In this document: piece after piece, positions 11,801-24,362 of the stretch | How the letters are laid out: each line of letters begins with the position of its first letter | Position numbering within the stretch: the stretch's first letter is position 1 | Assembly: GCA_036852015.1 (NCBI GenBank) | Contig: JAANDG010000333.1 | Location: forward strand, 1 to 64,000 | Direction of reading: 5' to 3' | DNA: 64,000 nucleotides | From: Pelodera strongyloides | Lineage: Eukaryota; Nematoda; Chromadorea; Rhabditida; Rhabditidae | Program-made: the position numbers and the translations under genes | The notes under the pieces: generated by a model | Seen by the model: the letters and a program-made list of their open reading frames with translations, nothing else | What the model was told of the DNA's origin: nothing | Database searches by the model: none

Positions 11801-14800
11801 TTCGGCCAAAATGAGCAAGGCAGAAATAATCGACGAAATATCAAATGTGTAATACCAACCGTTGAAAATTGAAGTGTTTCAAACGGTCTTTTAATAGCAC
11901 TTAAACATATTACAACTGTTTATTAGTAGAAGTTTGCCGCAACGTGAATTGAACTTTGGTTATGCTTTTGTGGGGCTGGGCACTTGTCACTGAGCCATGA
12001 GCTGAACTATCACATACCTTAATTCCCAGCTGACTAAGTGCATGATGTTCAGTGACTCGTTCCAATTGGAGAATATCAAAATTCCAAGTATTATCGTTTT
12101 CTAACGCGTTTTTCACGTCAGCAGATACCCGTCGCCGCTCGCCCTGAGAACCTAAAAAGTTAATTTATGCAAATTTAATAAAAAAAAAAATAAAATAAAA
12201 GAGAGATATAACAGGAACAGGGCCTAGGCCAAGATGCTGAGAGAAGAGCTACGTAAGTCAAAGCCCGAGTTATTCGTTTAAGTATTATCAAATACTATTA
12301 TCATAAATTAATGTAAAATAATTTTATTGGTACAATTTACAAAATACAAATAACAAAGATATTTACAAAAAAAAAAGAGGGATGGATCTTTAAAGCGAAA
12401 CACATCGAGTACAACAGCATTCTTATTCAGCTTATGCAAATGAACAGAAATCAGAAAAATCGAGCTAAATTCGAGTAAATTAGCATAAATATGTTAGAAT
12501 TCAGTTGTCCGCGTGCTTTCAAAAACGGATTTATTCACTTTATCGTACCTCGTTATTTTGCACTTGTCCTCCAGTTCGCCGCGATGTCGTGTGGGACATC
12601 TGAAACATTATTATAAAATTATTTATATATTTAGTAAAATTTATCTATACTTGAAGCTTTACATATTCACAGTTAGAGTGAACAATTTTATTTCATACAA
12701 ATAATGCATGCGTGTTGGTTCTTCGAATTTTGTTTAGTTTCGGCAAGACTTACTATTTTTAGTATGACTAATTGAACTGAAAATGCACTCGCAAGCTGAC
12801 TTACAATATAAACTAAGGAAAGTATTATATATAGATACATCTTACGAGTAGTATATTATATGTATAGTTTATAAATTATGGTTTATAGTTTATTATAGTT
12901 TAAACCACAGTTTAGTAGTTTAAACTACTCAATATTCAATAAATATGCGCTATTGAAAATATTTCTAAAGGTCAAAGAACACACAATATAAATGCGGATT
13001 AGCATGAAACAAAATGAATCACGATCACAATTAGCCATTCCAAAATGAACCAAGGCTAATTAGAATATCCACACGCGGTACACATTGACGGGCTAATTAT
13101 GAGAAAAATGGTACGTACAGTCCCTACCCTGACCAGTCCGTCATAGTACTGGGAAGCTATGCGATCGCCCTCACGCAGCTTTTGTACCGATGGGAGGTAG
13201 AGCTCCTGCTGTGACAGTACCTAAACACGCGGGCAGGTCGTTTCTATAACACACTCCAACGTTGACTACTGTACCGGGAGGCATACAAGGCTTTCCACCG
13301 AAAAACCGTTTGGCAACCATTATGAGACTAATTGCCGAGAGATTTCAAAAGGAAATTAGCCGTCAAGAGGTCGCAAAATGATCACCAAATGGCTTGTACC
13401 ACCGAATATTTAAATGACACCATAATAACACAGCAATCTTAAAGGGAGGACGCGGTCACCTTTGTCCCTTGTGTTTTTATTATCTGAATAATATGTAGAA
13501 CAGTGTTTATCAGACAAAAAAAAACCTTTTCAGCTAGTAATTTACCGAGGAAAACAGTTGCCGTCAGTCCAAGCACTACAGTAAGCCAAACAAAACCAAA
13601 TGTTATGTTATAATGTCCGCGAGAAATGACACAAATTAAAAAAAATTAGTCGACACATATCAGCATGGCCATATGGGACACATGCGATAGGGTTACGGTT
13701 GATATTGGTCTAGGGACACTAGTTTTCGTCACCGTTTTACTCGCTGATGCCGCATTTCATGCAAAACATTTTCCAACACTATCTTATACACAATATTCAG
13801 ATAACAAAAACACAAAGTATACATACGGGACAAAACGGTGACAGCGCTGCGTCCCTTTGAAAACTGTACTCACGGGCAGAAAAAAAAACGATTTTGAGCA
13901 TTTTCTCATAATTAAAGCAAAACATACCAAGCATAACTAAACACTAAACAAAGTCATAAAGGTAACCAATATTGGGGATTATCATGCTTCTATAACACTT
14001 GGCAAGCATCTACACTAGGCAATTAGGAAAAGGTTAATTATCTTACCTTGATGGAGTCGCGTACCAATTGCGCACTCTCGCCCTCGCACCGTCCGGCAGC
14101 GTCACGGAGCATTGCAATTACCTGAAAGGGTAATTAGAATGTAAGGAGAAGGTTACTGTAACAATTGTTACCGCAAACAATGTAAGACTTCCACTTGCCC
14201 ACATGTAAACATTGCACAAGTTAGACAGAATTTAGAGATTAAAATTTCGGTTTTGCAATAACTATCTGTTGGTTATCATTTGAAAAACTTGGTGCTAATA
14301 ACTGTTGTTTTATGTTATGATCTTCTAGTTTTTTATGAATGTTATCGTCTTTATACATTTGCTTACCACTATTCATGTGCCTTTCGTTAAAACGAAATAC
14401 CGGCCGGTTTTTGAAACACATCGTGGACAACTGAATTCTTACTTATTTATGCGAATGTGTTCGAATTTAGCTAGATTTTCTATTCTAATTTATGTTCATT
14501 TGCATAAACTGCATGGGAATGCTGATTTACTCGATGTGTTCCAAAAACCGGCCGTTATTTTGCTTTAAAGGGAGAGGCCCACGAGAAAAAAGGTTTCCTC
14601 AATGTACTTGCACAGAATGTCCGAAATTTCAGAAATGTTACTGTGAAAACCGCATTTCTTTGCATCTAGAACTCGCAGATATATTTCCCGGCAAACAGTT
14701 CGGCCAGGTACCGTAGTCAGTATCAATTTTTGCGCTTTTAGGGCATTACACTATCGGAAACGCTTTTTTATAATCGTAGAAATGTTCTTCATCCGTTTAG

Positions 14801-17212
14801 CAACTATTATGTAGAGAAAGAATGCTAATGGACGGATATAAACCGTAAAAACGTATTTTGATGTTGCTGACTACGGCACCTGACCGAACTGTTTGCTGGG
14901 GAATACTTCTGTGAGTTCTAGTTGCAAAGAAATGCGGTTTTCACAGTAACATTTCTGAAATTCCGGACATTATGTGCAAGTACATTGAGGAAAACTTTTT
15001 TATCGTGGGCCTCTCCCTTTAATGTCTACACAATAATACGGATATTCATATTTCTTTATGTTTCAAAAATCGACCGGTATTTCGCTTTAATCTCTACACA
15101 ATAATAAGTATATTCATATCTATGTACAACTAAATTCCACCTCTGATATTGGTGCTTCCATCATAGCTTGGGAACGAATACTTTTCAATGAGACATCTCG
15201 GTACATACCACCGTCGAGACTTCGTCGTTTCACGTACACATATTGGTTACTGGAAAGATTTTTTTATGTTACTCTGGGCAAAACTTCGCCAACAACTACG
15301 GAATACAACATCACGTAAAAGTATTATTTAATATAGTACCTCTACGAGCATAGACGTGTATCCTATACCGAAGACGGCAGAAATTTAGCTTGCTAAGATG
15401 TATAACGATTTCTCTTCGTCTTACAGCATAACCAAGTTGCAATGTTGTGTCTAAGGCTATATAGTTTAGAGCTTCAGTAGGACAAAATAAAGACTACAGT
15501 ATACATACAGCATTGTGTCTAAGTAAGATGATAGAGCTTATTACAGTATGACATCATAAAATAAGACTACAGTATACCTATAAGAACTGCTAGGCACCCG
15601 AATACATTTCCAATCCGAACTTCGTCTACGATCCTCCTCACGCGGTCGAGGTAACGATTTCCTGAATATATTTTTAAGATCAGTTGGTGTAGTGGCAAAA
15701 GGCGGCACCACAGACAGACTGACGCTGGTTCAATTCTTCCTCGCTACTGCGAAAAGAATACTACCAAACGTTACTTACAATTCTGATCACTACAAGTAAA
15801 TTGCTTGCATTACATTGCAGTGGACAGCAAGCAAACCGACCCAACACTCTTAAAGAGAAATACCGGCCGGTTTTTGAAACACATCGAGTACACCAGCATT
15901 CATATGCAGCTTATGCAAATGAACATAATTAGAATCAAAAATCGAGCTAAATTCGAGCAACTTTGCATAAGTGCGCAAGATTCAGCTGCACATGATGCGT
16001 TTCAAAAACCGGCCGTTATCTCGCCTTAAAATGGTCACGCAGACCAAAAATTGTCATGGTACCTTATATTATGTACACTAAAGAACATAATTACAGTAAC
16101 CCACCTCCTGACGTCACTCTCCGGTTGCCCTATAACCTCACTCCTTAGGCACCCGGTCACATTTTCATATGCTCGATTCACATAGAGTACGACCCGTCCC
16201 TCATCCAACACTTCGACGGCCTGATCAGCCTGGAAAACAGTATATTTTCATTACCATTTACCTTAGATTCTAAGGTTTTAACTTAGTCCTTAGATTTCAG
16301 GTACCTTAGTACTTTAGCTTAGGTCGCATCCTGTACTGGCACCGGGGAGGCTTGGAAGTGATGTCTTGCAAGACCACCATACAAGAATCCACTTATGCGG
16401 ACTCGGTTGTTATCCGAAGGGATATACGAGATTGGTACCGCTAGGATGTTGTTCTGCGAATTCGCACCGGAAAAAAACCAAAAAGAATTCTCTTGGAATT
16501 CTTTGTGGATTTCTTGCTCTGCGAATTCGCAGTATTTCCGGTGCGAATTCGCAGTGCAAAATCCTAGGCGAGATGGCAGACACTGCGCAGAGGGTGAAGA
16601 GAGTGAAAGGTTTTTTTTACGTTTTTCGGTGCGAATTCGCAGATCACATGAGAGTCTGCGAATTCGCACCGGGTATTTTGCCGGTGCGAATTTGGAAAAT
16701 TTGCTGTGCGAATTCGCACAGCCCACTTTTCCGATGCAAATTCGCAATTCATTAACAGTGGTATGACCACTAACGCGTGTAGTCTAGTTAACCTAGGGCA
16801 AAATTAAACTAAACGTACGGACATTAAAGCGAAATACCGGCCGGTTTTTGAAACGCATCTCCAGTACTTGCATCTCTTTGCATCTATGCAAAGTGGGGTC
16901 TAATTGGGGTCTAGTTTTTATTCTAATTTTTGCTCATTTGCACATGCTGCATAAGAAAGAAGGCGTACGCAATCCATTTCAAAAACCGGCCGGTATTTCG
17001 CTTTAAAGGGTCGGAGTCACGAAAACGTTTCTTTTTTCCATTCTTTAAAGCATGAGTTAGTTTTATTTTTAAACACTTCCCCTCGGGTACTCAAACTATG
17101 AACATTTGGACTCCCATAGTCAGTATGAGTGATGGCTGTTAGGGAGGAAAAAAGAGGAAAGGGAGGATTTCCCCTAGTCACCTTTTTTTCCTCCTCTCTC
17201 TTTTCTCTCTCT

Positions 17213-17261
<49 letters not shown>

Positions 17262-17874
17262 TTCTCTCTCTCTACTTCAACTCTCCCTTTTGTCACATAT
17301 CCATCTTCTGAGAACTATTTCATACAATTCTAGAAGCTCATTGAACATAGCGAAAAAAATGAAAGGTGAAAGCACATAACACAAAAGAAGTGATAAAGAA
17401 ACCCAATACTAATAGTTTAGTCATAATATGTATAATCTATAATCCCCATTAACAAAAGGGCAATGGGGCCCATTTATTTAAGAAGTTCCATTAAGAACTC
17501 TTCTAAATGTTTTGGTAAAGCGGTGTGACGGTACCTTTTTTTATATAATTATCGCACCGCTGCCATTTGGATTTGGTATGCTTCGTAGGCTGGTATGTGT
17601 TATGTCAGTAACTAGTGCTGGGCAGCAGACAACTGCATTTCCATGTATTTTTGTAAACTGAGTGCATTCTGCGCCAGAAATACATGATAATGCTGACGTC
17701 GTGCACGCGGTTGAAAAACCACGAGTCACACCACTTTAATATATCAATAACCAAGCTCAGTCCCTACTCAGGCTCCTTATGATTGTTCACATTTTCATTC
17801 AAATCAGTCCAGTTAAGCCACAGCCCTCATCCGATTGCCTATAATCCGGAAATGCGTGTTCATTTTGGATAAAA

Positions 17875-17908
<34 letters not shown>

Positions 17909-17925
17909 GGAAGAGAGAGAGAGAA

Positions 17926-17966
<41 letters not shown>

Positions 17967-18983
17967 AAGAAGAAAAGAGAAATATAGTGATTCCCCTCTC
18001 TTTTCTCGAGTTTTATGTCTTTCCTGTAGTCACGCAATCTGCGTAAGTAGCTGGTTAATTCTTCACAAAGCCTTCCTCTACGCAGTAATTCCGAGCTCTT
18101 AAACCTGGGGATAAATACCCCACCGTAAGCCGAAAATCGCCCCGAAGAACCAGAAAACAGTCGAAAAATAAGTAAAAAGTGGTGGATTGTGAATCGATCT
18201 TTGAAACAAAACTACACGGATTTTTCAAATTAGAAGTACGGTATGCTGTGAAATACTGGACTCCTCCTTATTCTTGCTACGTACTTTGGGGCAAAGGCTA
18301 TGCCCGCTACGGTCTCTATGGAAGGTTCATGTTCCAATTAAAGCGAACTACCGGCCGATTTTTGAATCTCATGATTGCACCAGCCTTCTTACGCAGCTTT
18401 TGCAAATTTGCATAAATTAGAATAAAAAATCGATCGGGCAAATTTGCATAAATACGTAAGAATTCAGTTGTCCACGATGCGTTTCAAAAACCGCCCGTTA
18501 TTTCGCTTTAAGACAATTAAGGCTATTCAATTCACAGTCTTAACCTTAATTGGACACTTTATATTAAATATTAGTGTACTTTTTTCCCTCGTGGAGACAC
18601 ATTGAATTGAGAGGACTAAATTCGTTTAGTGTGTTTTACATCGTCAGCCCGGGAATATGTCTCTCCTACTACTTGCTCATTAAGGGGCTTTGTGAAGGGA
18701 TTGGGCAATTGTAGTATCTCTAACTCCCTCTGATATGAGTTTAGTCTCTCTCAGGGCCTCTCCCCCACCCTCTCTCCCTACTATCTCTCCCTCCCTCTCT
18801 CTCTCTCCCTCTCTCTCTCTCTGTGTATCTGGAATTAGAGACTTTGGACACAAAACGAGGATGCATAAGGCTCTAATGAGCCCTTACTCTATGTTGCTTC
18901 TTCTCGTTTTTGAAGAGGACGAATACACACAGAAATGTCACGGAGCGTACAAAAATCTGTTTAGGTATAAATTTGGGGAAATC

Positions 18984-19031
<48 letters not shown>

Positions 19032-22000
19032 AGAAGGAGAGGGAGGGGGAGATATAGGTGGAGATATAGAGACTGAGAGAGAAACTGAAATAATGAATTA
19101 GATTGAAAATGTACTCCACTATAGACCCACTTCACATTGAATACAAAATAAGAGGGAAGTGCTCTCGACCCCTCGTTCCCTCTTTACTCTCTTTCTCTCT
19201 CCCACTCTCACTCTCTATCTCCCCAGTTTCTCTCTCTCTCTCTCTCTTTCTCTCGTTCCCAAGAACTCTCTCTATAAATTAGATGTCTCCCTATTTTTAT
19301 CATCCCTCTCCCCCAGGCCAAGCACACAAATTTTCTAATTAGCTTCATCCTCTCCCAGGGCCACCAATTGCCCCGAATGATTGATGTTGACAAATTTGCC
19401 ACTTATACCCCAAATAAACCCTGTTTATAGATCTCCCTAGCATTTCGCTCGGCCGATGCATTTTTGATGCTAGACACAACTTTCCCAGCTCTCGGGCCGG
19501 CGGGGCAGGTGTTTTACACTAGATATCGCCAGCTGAATAAAACGGATAAACACTATGGGATTATAATCAATGGTCTGGGAATGGAAATGGACGGACTTGA
19601 GAACTACATGGCACCTGCATCTAGGCTCAAGCACAACCAGGCGCAAGTTGGAATAAATTTTTCGTGCATGTGCACATTTGCATACCGCATTTGCATGGTT
19701 GCAGGTACTGTATATCTGTATATGCAAATGAGGACCTTATAGGAATGTGGATTTTTAATGAATGGAATAGCACTTCTACGGGATGTACTTCTAGGTGGTT
19801 AAAGCGAAATGCTAGCCCCTCTGGAAAATTTGCATAGGATAAGCAAATCCTATGTATCCTATGCTAATTATGTACGATCGTCCATGGCAATCGTACAAAA
19901 TTAGGATAGGATACATAGGATTTGCTTATCATATGCAAATTTTCCAAAGGGGCTAGCATTTCGCTTTAAAGGGACAGGCCCATCAAATAAACCTACATTT
20001 ACGATACGTTCATAATGACTATCAAGCATTTTTATTACAATATATACAAACTAAATTTCACCTAATTATACGCCTAGACAACTTTTTCCAATGCGCCCTG
20101 CTCAAATGTATACCATAAAACTGCAGATTTCAAAGCTATATATGCAAATTTTAATCGCATTATAATTTCACGATAAATTTGCATTGACGACGAGGATATT
20201 TGCGGCTCTACGGTATACATTTGAGCAGAGCGCATCGGAAAAAAGTTTTAAATGGCAAATAAATGTGAAATTTAGTTTGTATATATTGTAATAAAAATGC
20301 TTGATAGTCACTATGGACGTATCGTAAATATAGGTTTACTTTGATGGGCCTGTCCCTTTAAAGTAAATGAATAAGCACAGAGAAGTCTTGCATTAAAACA
20401 GTAGGGAAACCCCCAAACTATGACTTAAATGAATCGAAAAAGAAAATCAGAAAATGAATTTTGTTGACTAAAAATTACTCCACATCTGCCCTGAAAGGAA
20501 GTGGTGCCCCAAAATGGTCTCTTTCTACTTTGCGAGTTTGCACACGATAAAAATTTGCATACGATACGAATTTCCTATGTATCCTATGCAAATTGTTGGT
20601 GCCCGTCCGAAACTTCCGGCACCAAATTAACTAGGATACAGAGGATATTCGTATCATATGCAAATTTCCCAAAATAGGTAAATGGTAACTTGAAAGTGCC
20701 CCTGATAAATTAGCTCCCTTCGCTCATGAGACGTTTCACAACCAACGAATTTCAAATCCCCCTTTCCTCTGTCTCAGCACCAATCCAATTAGCCAATTTG
20801 TAATTATCATTAAGACAATTACAATTGTGATGGGTGTGGACGGGGGTAGAAAGCCTTTAAATAGAGACACAATTAGGGATTCAGGGGCCTTCCCTTACAC
20901 ACGGGGGACACGACCCCTTTGCACATGAGAGATTGGGCTACTAATTTGGAAAAAGAGTGAGCAAAAACACTCTGAAAATGTACAAAAACAGGCATCACAT
21001 GGGTAGATAGGGAATTACGAAATAAGCTGGCAACTACAAATATATGGGAGAAAATGAAAGAAATACATAAAAAAAATTATTTTAAAATAAGCTGCTAGGA
21101 AAAATGGATCAAAAATTCACAAAAAAAATGGGGATAACAATAAAGATATAAAATAAGCTCGACCAGAAAACTAGTTCATCAGCGATCAGGATAATTTCTA
21201 GTTTTTTTTTAAAGCGAAATACCGGCCGGTTTTTGAAACGCATCGTGGAATTATGCATTTAAGTGCAAATGAGCATAATTTAGCATAAAAAATAAACGAC
21301 GCCAATTCCACCCGTCTTAGCATAAATGTATAAGAATGCAGTTGTCCACGATGCGTTTCAAAAACCGGCCAGTATTTCGCTTTAAACGTCACTAGGTAGC
21401 TGCAACGCTACAAAAGTTGAGATAAAAGAGTGCATAAGTACAATGACAAAAACAACATGCTTGAGAAAATTGCTGATAGATACCGTAATCTTATAAATCA
21501 ATACAGTAGCCGCGGAAAATGTAAAATGTAAAATAAAATACCATACCTCGTCTAAAACGGCGAATAGCGCCGGTACAACCCGTAACCGTGTAGACATTCT
21601 GGACACCCAATCCACTAGCGATGTGTCGTGGCTATTCCATAACACGCTCTGAAAATCCGGATTGAAATCCCTTTAAAGCGATATAACATCCGGTTTTTGA
21701 AACACATTTTGAATGACTGCATTCGCACGCATCGTATGCAAAAATATGTATGATTAGAATAAAAAATCGCGCAGTAATTTGCATAGCATGTCGCAGACAC
21801 TACATGGGAAATCAGCGTCCTACTCCTCCACACAAACACACGTGTCATAAACAGGCTACACGTGTTTTCTAATTCAGTGTTCCATTTTGAGCTGCTGGTA
21901 ATTTCTAGATTTTTGTTTTCGGACGGAATCTCGCTTTCTAGGTAAATTTTCTCCGAGAGACAGTTTTCTCCAGGGGTAAACGGAGTGGTGAATACGGCCT

Positions 22001-24269
22001 CAGGTGTAAACGGAGTGGTGAATACAGCCTCAGTAGTTACCAGAAAAGAAAGAAAGGGTTGCGTTCTTTCTCAGCACATTCTATCTTTTAACAAGAAGAC
22101 ATTCAGAATAAATTAAATTCAAAACTGAAGCAATAATATTAAAAACACACTTACATGAATAATATCGGCATGTGCTAAAACTTTGCGCCGTTTTTCCGTT
22201 AGAGGTCTGAAATTCAAAAGAAAAGTGTTTTATGAAGTAGAATAAGAGACATATATATATTCAATTAAAGTTTTCAGATATTTGAAAATTCTTTTTTTTT
22301 TTTCAAAAAAAATTTACCAACCATGTTTCATAAAAATTTAACCAAGTAAAACATTTAATAAACAAATTTCAGCAGTTTACACGACTATGTTGATATGATA
22401 AAATGGGCTATGTTGACAGAAAAAAAATAAAAATAAAAATAAATATACCTCTCTGAAATGGCTATAAAAAGAACATCGTCAGCTGCTAATATTTGATGAA
22501 GAGACCTGAAAATACAAACATTTTTTTAGCATTTTCAGTTTCGGCTCCACTTTCGGTTTCAGTTTCAGTTTCGGTTACAGTTTCAGTTTCAGTTTCGGTT
22601 GGTTTCAGTTTCAATTTCAGATAATACTTACCGCTTTCACCTTCACGGCTCGCCTTAATAATTCGCCAACTTAAATTCGCCCAAAGATTTGTAAGTTGAT
22701 AATATAGAAATATCCTAATTTTAGAGAAAACTTTACAAATCTGCAACCGCGAATCGAATGCGAATCATTAGCAATAATGTGATTGATTACAGTTACAGTT
22801 ATTACATGATGTGAATGAAAACTAAGTACCGTGAAAATGAATAAAAAATACATAAATTAATAAAATACAAAAAAAAACTAACTTTGAGATATGTGTAATA
22901 TCGGGTAATTTACTATCGAGTAGCACTACGTGAGGTCGAAGCTAAAGGAATAATTATGGTTTGACATATTACCCCAAAATACCTCAAATAGTATCACGTC
23001 TCACCAATATGATGATAACATTTTATAGATATTGGAAGCATTGTATAATATGTTCAAAATCGGTCTCCCACAATTTTTTAAAGGTGGTTCGCATGCTCGA
23101 ACTCATTTTCTGTGGCACAGGTTGAAATACAGGGTACATTGTTTCAATGCCACGTGCTATACCGCTTTAAAAAGACAGACCTGCACGAAAAGGGGTTCTG
23201 CGTGTGCGGGTTGCGCGCAGTGAACCTGCCAGCCCTGCGCCCGTAATGAGTCAATGAACTCCCCGTCGCCCCCATTCGATATGAGCAGAGCCTGGAATTA
23301 TTGGAAGATATTGATTGTATTTTATTGATTTATTGATTGATTCCAGTTAACAACTGACTAACCCAGAACATTTGTTCAATGAAACCCTTATGCTACATAC
23401 TTGTGGTACGATTGGATAATATGTGTCAGTTTCTGGCGTGACCAAAAAGCTGAGCTATTGAACGAGACTGAATCGACACCAGTGTCTGCGTTAACCACTA
23501 CCACTACACTACCCGAAATCAATATTGGTGGATTCTAAGCCTAAGCCTAAGCCTAAGCCTAAGCCTAAGCCTAAACCACCATCAAACGTTTACTTGTATC
23601 ACTATTTGTAATGCTTAGGCCCCTCACGTGCTTTGGTCACATGTCCCGTATTTAAATTTTCCAATTTTTATCAAGAGCGAGAGAACGTGTTGTATGATTT
23701 GTCTATTACAAATGAATCACTGCCAAAACAAAATATCGCCCGCAATTTGTCATTCAAAAACATATATTCTGGGAAAATTGCCAAATGGGCACATCATGGA
23801 TGGGATGGGCAGACGGATGGCATAGTGGTTCGGAGCGTAGGCTCCTACCCACGCAACGCCCGATCGGTTCCCACACCCCCCCCCCCCAGAAATGTGATGA
23901 CGTCATGTCATATTAAAATGTGTGACGTCACCGGAAAATTAGGAGAAGCATTTGCTGAGGAGAATCATGTCGTAAAACAACCGGATATGCAGAGAGATAG
24001 TGTATAGGATGAGAGAGGCGAGGAGAACGATTTAGGAGGAAATACTGCAGAGAGAGAAGAGAAATAGACAACTAAGAAGACGAGGGTGGCTTGCCGGCGT
24101 TCTGCGATGCGGAGACACTAGGATAGAGAAGAGAGGAGACATAAGGAAGATATGCGACAGAACAGAGAAATCAGGGAAATTAACTTAACATCCCGGAAAG
24201 GCCATCTCAAGGAAGGGCTCAATGAACAAGGGACCCAGTAAGGAAGTAGTCAGGAATGAGGGAGAAGCT

Positions 24270-24303
<34 letters not shown>

Positions 24304-24305
24304 GC

Positions 24306-24362
<57 letters not shown>

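Noticed and set aside
16319..16770. Overlapping 120-140-codon frames on both strands
   Set aside because: All derive from the palindromic TGCGAATTCGCA repeat; the same peptides reappear at 31796-32167.
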